From positions 43,099 to 107,098 of the forward strand of contig DDDG01000013.1 in the NCBI GenBank assembly GCA_002336245.1: 64,000 bases of DNA, read 5' to 3'. Shown here one piece after another: positions 15,371-23,949 of this stretch. The notes beneath the pieces were generated by a model. The model was not told the DNA's origin and searched no databases. It was given only the letters and a program-made list of their open reading frames with translations. The position numbers and the translations under genes are program-made. Numbering within the stretch: position 1 is the stretch's first letter; the number at the start of each line of letters is the position of its first letter. This DNA comes from Flavobacteriales bacterium UBA1986 (GTDB taxonomy: Bacteria; Bacteroidota; Bacteroidia; Flavobacteriales_G; Salibacteraceae).

Positions 15371-16132
15371 ATGATAGATAACGGTGGTGTAGTATACGAA
15401 GTGAGCGAGGGCGTTGGTTTTATTGAATTTTGGCATCCGAAAAGCAATTCTCTGCCAGGAGCTGTATTGGCGTCACTGGCTTCAACCATAGAAGAGGCGG
15501 GTAAGGATTCTCGAAGCTCCGTTCTAGTGCTAAAAAGTCGTGGTGAAAAAGCCTTTTGTGCTGGTGCATCTTTCGACGAACTCATCAGTATTGAAGACTT
15601 CGAGGTTGGAAAAGAATTTTTCATGGGCTTTGCTCGTGTCATCAACGCCGCAAGAAAATGTCCAAAACTCATCATAGGTCGTGTTCATGGAAAGGCTGTT
15701 GGCGGTGGCGTTGGAATGGCAGCTGCCGTTGATTACTGCATGGCCACACAACATGCTTCTGTGAAGCTGAGTGAGCTTGCAGTAGGCATTGGTCCTTTCG
15801 TTGTTGGGCCAGCAGTTGAACGTAAAATTGGAAATTCCGCCATGTCGGAATTGGCCATCAATGCCACCGAATGGCGCTACGCCGAATGGGCAAAAGCAAA
15901 AGGTTTGTACACGGAAGTTTTTGAAGATGTTGATCAAATGGATGCCGCCATCAAAACTCTTTGCGCTCAGTTGAAAGCAAGCAACCCTGAAGCCATGTCG
16001 ATGCTCAAGTCGATTTTTTGGGAAGGAACTGAGCACTGGGATGAACTGCTCAGTGAACGCGCTGCCATGAGCGGGAAATTGGTCCTCTCGGACTTTACTC
16101 GAAATGCCATTTCCAAATTCAAAGGAAAATAA
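15371..16132 (+). CDS. Enoyl-CoA hydratase/isomerase (crotonase) family protein
   Basis: The ATG at 15371 (MIDNGGVVYEVSEG) gives 253 aa, the usual crotonase length; the 63 bp of open frame before it reach back towards the divergent gene. The oxyanion-hole segments are KAFCAGASFDEL near residue 63 and GKAVGGGVGMAAAVDY near 110, the latter without the classical catalytic Glu (Gly in its place). The second acidic residue is kept in KLSELAVGIGPFVVG near 137. That residue pattern is shared by a subgroup of Bacteroidota crotonases often placed near leucine or phenylacetate degradation. The neighbours do not define the pathway. Confidence 0.85.
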   Translation: MIDNGGVVYEVSEGVGFIEFWHPKSNSLPGAVLASLASTIEEAGKDSRSSVLVLKSRGEKAFCAGASFDELISIEDFEVGKEFFMGFARVINAARKCPKLIIGRVHGKAVGGGVGMAAAVDYCMATQHASVKLSELAVGIGPFVVGPAVERKIGNSAMSELAINATEWRYAEWAKAKGLYTEVFEDVDQMDAAIKTLCAQLKASNPEAMSMLKSIFWEGTEHWDELLSERAAMSGKLVLSDFTRNAISKFKGK

Positions 16133-16134
16133 GC

Positions 16135-17541
16135 TCAGAATTCTTTCTGGACCTCTGAAAGAATCTGCTCAATAGCAGTCTTCATTGTGCCGTGGCTGTA
16201 ATCGCCATTGATGACAATCATGAAGGAAGGCTCTTTGGCGCTCTCACATTTTAGGTAGCCCGAATAGGCGCGAACTCCAGTGTAAGAACCACTCTTGGCC
16301 CACATCAGTCCGTTCAAAGAAGAGAAGGAGTTTTGAATGCTTCCCGAAACACCTGCCAAAGGCAAACTCTTCTTAAAGCTCTCCTCAGCATTCATGAGCT
16401 CCAGAAAACTCGTCATAGTAAATGGAGTCATTCTGTTTCCCCTACTCAATCCACTGCCATCCAAAATGATGGCCGTATCCTGAACTTCAAATTCGGTCAG
16501 CTTATTCTGCATCCACTTCCTAGCAGCCGGATAATCTGGTGTTGCATTTTTCTTAGCTAAATGCAGGAAGAGGTTTTCAGCAAAGAGGTTCACGCTCTTC
16601 ATATTGGTCCAGCGAACAATTTCCGACAGTGCAGCTCCCTCAAAACTTTTAAACTCTCGCGATTCTGCCTTCTCACCCCACAAACCACTGAGTTCAGCTA
16701 CTCTTTTTGTTTGTGCTGCTTGAGTAAAACGAATTCCTGCCAAAGCTAATTCACGCTGAAACTCTGTTGCCAAGTGGAAAGCTGGATCTGGAAGACTGCC
16801 TTTTACCAAGAATGAAAATCTATCCTCAGGAATGCTCCCTGTGAGCTTTCGCTGATAAACATAAGGCCCGCCGTAGATGTAGCAATTGTCGGAATTGCTC
16901 TTGGCAGCGAGTACCTCACCAAAGATTTTGATGTAGTCGATCTTTGGCCAGAAGCTGTCGATGTCTGCTGGACTTCCCTCTTTACCCGTTTTAAAATAGA
17001 TCTCGAAGAGATTGTCGTAGACATTCAAGCCTGCGCTTCCCGCGCCAAAGTAATTCCCAACATCATTTTCTTCCCAACTGTCGGGAACGTAGTTGTAGTC
17101 AAAATAAGAGGCATCGCAAAGCACTGCTCCCTCTACCCTTTTCACTCCGATCTTTTGAACTTCCTGAATCCATGTTTTAAGGAATCCTCTGTTGTCAAAA
17201 TACTTTGAACCTGTGGTTGGGTCACCTCCACCAATTACGATGATGTTCCCGTAAAGCACCGAATCGCGAATGCTTCCTGAATACTGAAGAGAGGTTTTAA
17301 ATCTGTGATTGGCTCCAAATTCTTGAAGAGCCAAACCTGTGGTGATCAGCTTTAAGTTGCTGGCGGGTGCGAAGGACTTGCGCTCGTTTATTCCAAAATT
17401 CGCTTCTCCCGAACGCACACTAAGACCAAAATCTTTCTCAGAAATTCCGTTCTTCTTCAGAATTTTGGAAATCTTCTCGACGTCTTGCGAAATGCCCTGA
17501 AGGAGCAATAGTGTGAAGAAAAGGCTGAGTAGGTGTTTCAA
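16135..17541 (-). CDS. dacB: D-alanyl-D-alanine carboxypeptidase/endopeptidase (PBP4 family)
   Basis: This periplasmic class C penicillin-binding protein trims or cuts peptidoglycan peptide bridges. The 468-aa product has a signal peptide (to about residue 18) and all three active-site motifs: SxxK as SNLK (Ser61, Lys64), the second motif in LDGSGLSRGN near residue 345, and KSGS in WAKSGSYTGVRAYSG near 415. The large insert between motifs one and two is typical of PBP4. It overlaps the upstream membrane glycosyltransferase-like gene by four bases, so the two are translationally coupled, which suggests a shared envelope role. Confidence 0.9.
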   Translation of the reverse strand: MKHLLSLFFTLLLLQGISQDVEKISKILKKNGISEKDFGLSVRSGEANFGINERKSFAPASNLKLITTGLALQEFGANHRFKTSLQYSGSIRDSVLYGNIIVIGGGDPTTGSKYFDNRGFLKTWIQEVQKIGVKRVEGAVLCDASYFDYNYVPDSWEENDVGNYFGAGSAGLNVYDNLFEIYFKTGKEGSPADIDSFWPKIDYIKIFGEVLAAKSNSDNCYIYGGPYVYQRKLTGSIPEDRFSFLVKGSLPDPAFHLATEFQRELALAGIRFTQAAQTKRVAELSGLWGEKAESREFKSFEGAALSEIVRWTNMKSVNLFAENLFLHLAKKNATPDYPAARKWMQNKLTEFEVQDTAIILDGSGLSRGNRMTPFTMTSFLELMNAEESFKKSLPLAGVSGSIQNSFSSLNGLMWAKSGSYTGVRAYSGYLKCESAKEPSFMIVINGDYSHGTMKTAIEQILSEVQKEF

Positions 17542-19397
17542 TAGATTCTAATTCGGTAGTTCGACAATTCCAATTCCGACTTATTTGGGTTGAAGATAAA
17601 GAACTCAATCTCTTCAGTTCCTTTCGGCCAACTCAAATAAATCTCATTTTTTCCTGAAGCCTCAATACCATAATCAAGATCGTACCGCCATTTATTCTCC
17701 CCCGACTTCATAGAGAGACTCAAGTCTGCTTGAATCTTAGACTTTAAGTCGAATTCTAAGAAGGCATGCATACTCTTCCCTCCTGTTAATATACTGCGAA
17801 CAAAGGCGAACTCTTCACCGCTCACTGCAACACTATCCTCTCTTTCTTCCGACTTCATTTCACCATCAATTCCCAAGAACTGCTCCGTAGTATTTGTGGA
17901 ATTTGATTTCACGTAGAGTGACAACAACCCATTGTCGGCAACGCGCGTCAATCTTGCAGCAATGCTCGGACAAACCTCTAGAACTTCTTCTTGGAGGTAC
18001 CGATTCTGAATGAGCGCGTAGTCGTAGTACAGGTTTAGGACACTGTCGAGATTTGTGCTATCGGTATCCACCAAAGCATGCCCTTTTCGGCCTGTTAAGA
18101 GGTGTGGAATGTTGGTTGTGTATGAGTTGGGGATGAGTAAGACCTCGTCGGCCTTTACATTCTCATGGTCTAAGAATTCCTCCGCCCCTTGAAAATCGCG
18201 GTAGCTCATCTCAACCTTGTTCCATAAACCGGATGCATCCCGTTTAGCTTCAACCTCTTTTGCTTGGAGTACCCAAAACAGGATTGAGATGCCCGTAAGA
18301 ATGCCAAACCATTTGTGCATGTTCTTGTGCTTTTCACGAAAGACAGGATAAAAGCCAATTGCAAGTAAAATGAGGAACGGGTAAAAGGCATCGATGAAAT
18401 AGTAATCGTGGTTCTCGAACTGCTTCACCATTACAATAGTGTAAGCAAATCCAGCTAAGAAACTGAATGGCACTAAGTACTGAAACAAGGGCTGCCTTGC
18501 TACAGGTTTCTTCGATTGCCACATGCTTGTGGTGAACATCAATAAGAGCCAAATCACTTGTATTCTCGACATCCAATGACCGCTCCAATTGGCAAAACTG
18601 CGCTTGATGATTTCCACAAATTCCTCCAAATCTGCCGCCTGCATTCCAGTTGAAAGAAATGCGCTCCCATATTCTGCAGCGAGCACCCTGTCGTGCCAAT
18701 ACACCAGCAGGGATAATCCAACAGCTATAATTGCGGGAAAGAGCTCTATCCATTGAGTTGATTCCAACTTCTTGAATTTTATAAAAATGAGCGAAGCAAG
18801 CACCGCAGCAACAGGCAGGAAGAAGGTCCAGCGATTGCAAATGGCGAGAAAAAAGAGCGCAGCGGAAAGTAAGTGGGACGCTCCAATCTTCTTCTTCGAT
18901 TGAGATGCGACGGTAAAAAGCACTCCGCCAAAAAAGAGGCTTAAAGAAGGTACGCTTGTTAGAATGCCATCGGCGTAATAAATGAGCGTTGGTGAGAAAG
19001 CAAAAAGCGAAAGAACCGCAAGTCGTCCGATCTCCTCAATCTTAATCAGCTTCGTAAGCCTTTCCAGGAAATACAGAGCCATTCCAAAAAACAGCATGTG
19101 GATGAGCTGAAGAATTCCCAAACTCTTTCCGAAAAATTTCATGAATACAGCAGAGATGTACTCTGCGATTGGGATTCCCGCTGGCGTCACCCCTTCTTTG
19201 GTTCCCAAATCGTATGTGCAGGGCTTGAGGAGGTTTAGATTGTTGTCAACAAAACAGTAAGCCAAGGCGATGCGATCCGACTGAGTCCAGGCGTGAATGT
19301 TGGTTGGAAATTGATTCCATTTCGCCCAGAAGAATAGGATGGCCGAGACCAAAAAGACTAGGATGCTGGCGCGATAAGGAAGGGCGAATATTCTCAC
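17538..19397 (-). CDS. GT-C fold (GT39/ArnT-like) membrane glycosyltransferase
   Basis: The 619-aa protein has about ten hydrophobic membrane segments in the first 400 residues and a soluble C-terminal part. Near the N-terminus, after the first membrane segment, it reads NIHAWTQSDRIALAY, a periplasmic loop with an acidic residue in the position of the catalytic Asp of GT-C enzymes such as PMT and ArnT. Such enzymes use polyprenyl-phosphate sugars to glycosylate proteins or lipids in the periplasm. It overlaps dacB by four bases. The sugar and acceptor are unknown; family assignment is by topology and the N-terminal loop only. Confidence 0.65.
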   Translation of the reverse strand: MRIFALPYRASILVFLVSAILFFWAKWNQFPTNIHAWTQSDRIALAYCFVDNNLNLLKPCTYDLGTKEGVTPAGIPIAEYISAVFMKFFGKSLGILQLIHMLFFGMALYFLERLTKLIKIEEIGRLAVLSLFAFSPTLIYYADGILTSVPSLSLFFGGVLFTVASQSKKKIGASHLLSAALFFLAICNRWTFFLPVAAVLASLIFIKFKKLESTQWIELFPAIIAVGLSLLVYWHDRVLAAEYGSAFLSTGMQAADLEEFVEIIKRSFANWSGHWMSRIQVIWLLLMFTTSMWQSKKPVARQPLFQYLVPFSFLAGFAYTIVMVKQFENHDYYFIDAFYPFLILLAIGFYPVFREKHKNMHKWFGILTGISILFWVLQAKEVEAKRDASGLWNKVEMSYRDFQGAEEFLDHENVKADEVLLIPNSYTTNIPHLLTGRKGHALVDTDSTNLDSVLNLYYDYALIQNRYLQEEVLEVCPSIAARLTRVADNGLLSLYVKSNSTNTTEQFLGIDGEMKSEEREDSVAVSGEEFAFVRSILTGGKSMHAFLEFDLKSKIQADLSLSMKSGENKWRYDLDYGIEASGKNEIYLSWPKGTEEIEFFIFNPNKSELELSNYRIRIY

Positions 19398-19471
19398 AGC
19401 TCAAAGAAAAAAATACTGAGGAATTTCAGCAGTTTTTTATAGGCCAATAATGAATTTGCGAAGAAAAGTAC

Positions 19472-19714
19472 TTAGAGCTTAATCTCCGGAAACAATTGCG
19501 CATAGTTCTTCTCGACCTATTCTATGCTGGTGATCTCAATCCAATAGATCTGATTTAGACCAGCTTTTTTCCATACCTCGGTATAAAAATCTCCCGGGCT
19601 GTAAAGCTCAATGCGGAATCCTCCATAAAAACGATAGCCCAAGAGCGCGTCGGAATCTTTCAAGAATTCCCAGCGTTCCTGCAATTTCAATTTCTTGAAC
19701 TCCTTCGAGGTCAA
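19472..19714 (-). pseudogene. Small conserved-type protein with an internal amber codon
   Basis: A TTG at 19714 overlaps the stop of the upstream small gene (TTGA). It opens a 65-codon frame (MTSKEFKKLKLQERWEFLKD ... YGGFRIELYSPGDFYTEVW) that ends at TAG 19519-19517. In the same frame 14 further codons follow (VEKNYAQLFPEIKL) to a TAA at 19474-19472. The sequence resembles a family of short proteins, about 75-80 aa, common in flavobacteria, which fits the longer reading. So the TAG is probably a nonsense change near the C-terminus or a base error; a 65-aa product may still be made. The function is unknown. Confidence 0.55.
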
Positions 19715-19887
19715 AACACGAATTTGACAAGAATGATGATCAAGCAGACGAGGAACATCATCATCGAAATGCGGTTCATGCCGTGCATCATCTTGAGATT
19801 TACGTTCTTGTTGTCCGACTTTTTGAATAAAGTCAGCGGGTTGATGTAGTAAAGTAGTCTGCCGAAGAATGATTTACCTGAATCCAT
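19711..19887 (-). CDS. Small single-pass membrane protein, DUF6728-like
   Basis: The reverse strand from the ATG at 19887 encodes 58 aa, starting MDSGKSFFGRLLYYINP and continuing KMMHGMNRISMMMFLVCLII with one C-terminal membrane helix. The NLxxMHGxNRISxxMFL pattern is characteristic of short DUF6728-type Bacteroidota proteins. The stop TGA overlaps the TTG of the next gene, indicating coupled translation with the 19714 gene. The role is not known. Confidence 0.7.
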   Translation of the reverse strand: MDSGKSFFGRLLYYINPLTLFKKSDNKNVNLKMMHGMNRISMMMFLVCLIIILVKFVF

Positions 19888-19917
19888 AGTTCCAAAATTA
19901 CCAAGAAAACAGATGGA

Positions 19918-20391
19918 TTGCTTTTATGTTTAGAAAGCACTATTTTTCTTGAAAATCCAAACTTGTTTAATCTTCGGCATTTCATAGAAATTTTTGCAGA
20001 CCCTTCCATTGTCTTTATGGCACTCTCCAGCGACGATGGAATTCAAGGTTGGTGGTCTTTGGACGTGAAAATACCTAAGACCCAAGATGGCCAGATCTAC
20101 GTCAACTTTAGTGAGCAATACAAGAATGTTTTGAAAATTGAACACGCTGAGAAGCATGAAGTATCTTGGCTTGTGGAAGAAGGCGACCCTGAATGGGTTG
20201 GAACTCGCATTCGCTTCAAAATCGAAGCATCAGATTCGATGGTCACACTTCGTTTTTCTCACGAAAACTGGCAAGAGGAAACCGACTTTTATACTGCTTG
20301 CAACCTCCAATGGGCTCACTACCTTCTAAGTTTGAAAAACTATTGTGAAGTTGGAAAAGGCAAACCTTATGGGCGAAAAACTTCTTCTTAA
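19918..20391 (+). CDS. START-like/SRPBCC domain protein
   Basis: The 157-aa frame opens with a TTG at 19918; the true start may be a little further in. The sequence FADPSIVFMALSSDDGIQGWW near residue 26 matches the N-terminal helix and turn of AHA1/CalC-type SRPBCC domains (xxPexVFxALTxxxGLxxWW). A C-terminal long helix follows (TACNLQWAHYLLSLKNYCEV), ending GKGKPYGRK. These domains bind hydrophobic ligands or assist chaperones; the ligand here is unknown. The gene is divergent from the small DUF6728-like gene by 30 bp. Confidence 0.7.
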   Translation: MLLCLESTIFLENPNLFNLRHFIEIFADPSIVFMALSSDDGIQGWWSLDVKIPKTQDGQIYVNFSEQYKNVLKIEHAEKHEVSWLVEEGDPEWVGTRIRFKIEASDSMVTLRFSHENWQEETDFYTACNLQWAHYLLSLKNYCEVGKGKPYGRKTSS

Positions 20392-20432
20392 CTTTTGCAT
20401 GCATTGCTCAGCAATCATTTAAATCAATAATT

Positions 20433-20609
20433 ATGGCCTATTCAGAAAGACGTGTTCGCATTCAAAATACGGCTGTTCGAAGTGGCATCAGTTTCGGTAC
20501 AGCCTTAGCCATTGCCATCAGCTGGTCTCTCCACAAATCCATACTTTGGGCCATCATTCATGGAATCCTCGGTTGGTTGTACGTCCTTTATTATTTCTTC
20601 ACTAGATGA
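20433..20609 (+). CDS. Small membrane protein preceding the AI-2E gene
   Basis: An ATG at 20433 gives 58 aa: a basic N-terminus (MAYSERRVRIQNTAVRSG) and two hydrophobic stretches, SFGTALAIAISWSLH and ILWAIIHGILGWLYVLYYFF. Its stop overlaps the AI-2E family start by four bases (ATGA), which supports it as a real gene translated together with that one. The composition and short length resemble other tiny inner-membrane proteins; no function can be stated. Confidence 0.7.
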   Translation: MAYSERRVRIQNTAVRSGISFGTALAIAISWSLHKSILWAIIHGILGWLYVLYYFFTR

Positions 20610-21688
20610 ATCAAGAATTTACCCTCGACCGCATTTTTAGATTCCTTCTCACCACCGGAATTCTCATTGGCCTCTTCATTCTGCTGAAAAGTCTGAGCGC
20701 AGTTCTACTGCCTTTTTTCGTCGCACTCCTACTCGCCTACCTGCTCAATCCCCTTGTCGGACTTTATCAGAAGCTGGTGAAGTTTCGCGGACTTGCCATT
20801 GGATTGGTCGTACTTAGCTTGATTGGAGCGGGCGTAGCTCTGTGGTTCATCTTGGTTCCAGCCCTCACTGAAGAATCAAAGTTGCTCACACAATACCTCA
20901 GCGTTCAATCGGCGAACATTCAAAGCAGTGACTTCGACATTAACCAAATGGAGAGTTGGGTTCTTCAATACGTCGATCAAGAAGAGCTGAAAGCTGCTCT
21001 AAGCACTGAGAACATAGGCAATGCCGCCAAAGAGTTGCTTCCTGGAATATGGAGATCCATAGGGAACATCTTTTCGTGGCTCTTGGGATTGCTCGGACTC
21101 GTGAGCATACTGCTCTACTTCTTTTTCATCCTTTCCAGCTACGAAACCATTGCGGGCTCCTGGCAAGATTACATTCCACCCAAGTACAAAGAGCGTGTTT
21201 TGATGGTTGCCACTGATTTGGAGCAAGGAATGAGAGCCTATTTCATCCAACAGTCTAAAATTGTTTTGATCGTTGGGATTCTATTTGCCATTGGCTTTAA
21301 AATCATCGGGCTACCCATGGCCATTTCGTTGGGCCTCTTCGTTGGACTCTTAAACTACATTCCCTACATGCAGCTTTTCGGATTCCTTCCAGCCACCTTA
21401 GCAGCGGCTCTTTTGAGCCTGCATTCTGGCAACGACTTTTGGATGACCATGCTTTGGGTGACCATCACCTTTTCAGTCATTCAGCTGATTCAAGAAGTTG
21501 TTTTGGTTCCGAAAATCATGGGCGACATGACGGGCATGAACCCAGCCATCATATTGCTTTCGCTCTCGGTATGGGGTTCTCTTTTGGGAATCACGGGAGT
21601 GATCATTGCGCTGCCGGTTACTACATTGATTATCTCTTATTACCAACGCTTCATCGTAAACAATAACAATCAAGATATCCCTTCATAA
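20606..21688 (+). CDS. AI-2E family transporter (PerM-like membrane protein)
   Basis: The 360-aa protein has about seven membrane helices and the family layout. There are two to three N-terminal helices with LLPFFVALLLAYLLNPLV, then a soluble middle region at about 90-150, then GLFVGLLNYIPYMQ near 245 and the C-terminal PKIMGDMTGMNPAIILLSL near 300. Relatives include TqsA, proposed to export autoinducer-2, and Na+/H+ antiporter-like members; no luxS is in the window, so the substrate is open. It is coupled to the preceding small membrane gene by an ATGA overlap. Confidence 0.9.
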   Translation: MNQEFTLDRIFRFLLTTGILIGLFILLKSLSAVLLPFFVALLLAYLLNPLVGLYQKLVKFRGLAIGLVVLSLIGAGVALWFILVPALTEESKLLTQYLSVQSANIQSSDFDINQMESWVLQYVDQEELKAALSTENIGNAAKELLPGIWRSIGNIFSWLLGLLGLVSILLYFFFILSSYETIAGSWQDYIPPKYKERVLMVATDLEQGMRAYFIQQSKIVLIVGILFAIGFKIIGLPMAISLGLFVGLLNYIPYMQLFGFLPATLAAALLSLHSGNDFWMTMLWVTITFSVIQLIQEVVLVPKIMGDMTGMNPAIILLSLSVWGSLLGITGVIIALPVTTLIISYYQRFIVNNNNQDIPS

Positions 21689-21690
21689 AA

Positions 21691-22218
21691 ATGGCAAAAC
21701 TGATACTATACACGGCCATCAGTCTAGACGGTTACATAGCGACACAAGATGGCGGAATCGACTGGCTGAATGACGACCAGACAGGAGAAGAGGATTATGG
21801 CTATCAAGAGTTTCTCGACGGAATTGGCAGCTGTATTTTAGGACGTTCTACATACAATCAGCTTATGTCCTGGGGTGAATAGCCTTATCCAGATAAGCAA
21901 AGCTACGTGCTTACATCAAGCCCTTCAAGCTTTAGTTCTGATGTGGCCGTCGCTTTAAAAGAGCCAATACTTTCACATTGCGCTCAGTTAAAAGAGCAGA
22001 GCAAAGAAGACATTTGGTTGATTGGTGGTGGAAAGGCGAATGCTCTATTTTTAGATGCAGGCCTCATCGATGAATTCATTTTCACCTACATTCCAAAAAC
22101 CTTGGGTAAAGGCATTAGAATTTTTGAGGGGGATGCTTCCCTGAACTCTTACTCTTTGGTTGAGCATAAGTTCTACCCAAACGGCGTTTTTCAAATTCGC
22201 TTTGTACTAAAGAACTAA
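21691..22218 (+). pseudogene. Dihydrofolate reductase family (RibD C-terminal) gene with an internal amber codon
   Basis: Codons 1-63 (LILYTAISLDGYIATQDG ... GIGSCILGRSTYNQLMSWGE) are followed by TAG at 21880-21882. The same frame then continues without interruption (PYPDKQSYVLTSS, IWLIGGGKANALF) to the end of a normal 175-residue YwjB/RibD-C-like protein. Relatives usually have Trp at this point (WGEWPYPDK), so one base change TGG to TAG explains it. The rest of the frame is free of damage, so the mutation is recent, or a base-call error, or tolerated readthrough. It follows the AI-2E gene by 2 bp and converges with mscS. Confidence 0.8.
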
Positions 22219-23093
22219 TTGCCCTCATTCATGTTTGTGACTTCCAGTGCACTTGCAGCGATGGAAATCTTCGGCTCCTTGCGGATTTCTTCCAACAATC
22301 TTGAATAGATCAGATCTTTGGTCGTTCTGCGTTTTTTGTAGTCGACAATGTAGCGAAGTGTAAAGGTGATCCACTCTTCATTAAATTCAAGTGTTACCAT
22401 AGGCTGAACCTGCGCTTCTTCGATCCGAAATTTGTTGGTCATACGGTCCCAGTGCTTTGTACTTTCTGAGGCGAAGTCTCCACAAATTTCTTCCAATACT
22501 CTTTTAAAAACCTCCCTTGCCTTATTGTGATCGCTCTCGGCGCGAATAGGGACTTCCAATTCATCCCAGAGGAATGGGTACTCTGCTGAATAATTCTTAA
22601 TCTTTTCCTTGTACACGAAGCTGTTTGCCATGGTCACTATACTTCCATTGTACAGATCGCCATTTACCCAATCGCCCAGTTCCATGATGGTTGTATTCAT
22701 TACACCAATATCAATGATGTCGCCTTTCACCTCACCAATTTTCACTCTTTGGCCAACCCCTAAAGATCCGGTGATCACGATGTTGAGCCAACCCGCGATG
22801 CTGATGATTACTTCTTGAAGGGCGAATGCAATACCTGCTCCCACAACCCCAAGTGCCACTCCTAAATTGCCAAGCTTATCGCTAAAAACAAACAAGACTA
22901 CGGCCAATAAGAAAAAAGAAGATGTAAAGTTTACCGCCTTGCGCGCACGGTACTTGTTGTCGGTGTTCTGAATTCCCTTGTTCAGAAGGCGAATGACGTA
23001 GTACCTCAACAGAGCAACCACAAGGAGACCTGCAACAATCCAAACCAAGCGTTCGATCAGAGCATTGTCGAGTAAGTTGCTTAAATCTTTCAA
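22215..23093 (-). CDS. Small-conductance mechanosensitive channel (MscS family)
   Basis: The 292-aa protein has three N-terminal membrane helices. The third contains the pore-lining glycine/alanine pattern (LGVALGVVGAGIAFALQEV near residue 75), followed by the beta domain with GDIIDIGVMNTTI and the conserved GxxxNGxLYNGSIVTMANS near 140. The C-terminal cytoplasmic part (about 170-285) is longer than the Escherichia coli minimum but standard. It should open under hypo-osmotic shock. Its stop overlaps the end of the convergent dihydrofolate-reductase-like gene by four bases. Confidence 0.88.
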   Translation of the reverse strand: MKDLSNLLDNALIERLVWIVAGLLVVALLRYYVIRLLNKGIQNTDNKYRARKAVNFTSSFFLLAVVLFVFSDKLGNLGVALGVVGAGIAFALQEVIISIAGWLNIVITGSLGVGQRVKIGEVKGDIIDIGVMNTTIMELGDWVNGDLYNGSIVTMANSFVYKEKIKNYSAEYPFLWDELEVPIRAESDHNKAREVFKRVLEEICGDFASESTKHWDRMTNKFRIEEAQVQPMVTLEFNEEWITFTLRYIVDYKKRRTTKDLIYSRLLEEIRKEPKISIAASALEVTNMNEGN

Positions 23094-23151
23094 GGCATTC
23101 TAGAGTTCATTTCTTGCTATAAGATATGAAGAAGATCTATGAGATGAGGAC

Positions 23152-23862
23152 CTACGAAATGTTGGTAAAGACTGCCTGAACATCTTCGTCCTCTTCCAAT
23201 CGGTCGAGCATTTTCTCAATGTCTTCAATTTCTTCTTCGGAATAATCAACTGGTGATGTTGCAATGCGCTCCAAACCAGCCTTTTCAGTCTCTATTCCTG
23301 CAGCTTCAATTGCGCTGGATAGAGTCCCGAAATCGGTGTAATCAGCATAAGCGTATACGGTACCATCGTTTTCCTCAATCTCTTCCAATCCAGAATCAAT
23401 CCACTCCAATTCGAAGTTCTCCAAATCCATCTCCTCCGTTTTCGCAAATTCAAAAACGGCCTTTCGGTTGAACATAAATTCAAGAGACCCTGTAGGGACC
23501 ATGGCTCCACCAACTTTGGTGAAGTAATGACGTACGTTGGCCACAGTTCGTGTTGGGTTGTCGGTGGCACATTCAACCACCACCAAAACACCATGCGGGC
23601 CTTTTCCTTCGTATGTAATCTCAGTGTAATCTGCGGCGTCCTTCCCTTCTGCTCGTTTAATGGCTGAAGAGATGTTGTCCTTGGGCATGTTTTGCGCCTT
23701 GGCATTTTGAATCGCGGTGCGCAAGCTTGGGTTCATGTCTGGGTCAGAACCACCCTCTTTCGCCGCCATGGTGATCGCCTTAGCGAGTTTTGGAAACACG
23801 CGTGACATCTTATCCCAACGTTTCTCTTTTGCTGCTCTTCGGTATTCAAATGCTCTTCCCAT
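23152..23862 (-). CDS. YebC/TACO1 family protein
   Basis: The 236-aa protein begins MGRAFEYRRAAKEKRWDKMS, then shows AITMAAKEGGSDPDMNPSLR and NMPKDNISSAIKRAEG, all signature regions of YebC. This family was annotated as a DNA-binding transcription regulator (PmpR) and more recently linked to relief of ribosome stalling, as for TACO1. The length is typical and no motif is broken. It stands alone, with 58 bp to mscS and 87 bp to the CopA remnant on the other side. Confidence 0.92.
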   Translation of the reverse strand: MGRAFEYRRAAKEKRWDKMSRVFPKLAKAITMAAKEGGSDPDMNPSLRTAIQNAKAQNMPKDNISSAIKRAEGKDAADYTEITYEGKGPHGVLVVVECATDNPTRTVANVRHYFTKVGGAMVPTGSLEFMFNRKAVFEFAKTEEMDLENFELEWIDSGLEEIEENDGTVYAYADYTDFGTLSSAIEAAGIETEKAGLERIATSPVDYSEEEIEDIEKMLDRLEEDEDVQAVFTNIS

Positions 23863-23949
23863 AATCTCGCTTCAATTCCTAAGCTACGAAAATAACCAGC
23901 TTAATGGAACGAGGGCCTCGAGCGCACTGCTTATCGTTAGATTTATATT

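Noticed and set aside
19472..22218. Possible genome-wide recoding of TAG suggested by two internal ambers
   Set aside because: Many intact genes in the window end at TAG in the right place (for example the exonuclease at 2669), so TAG functions as a normal stop.
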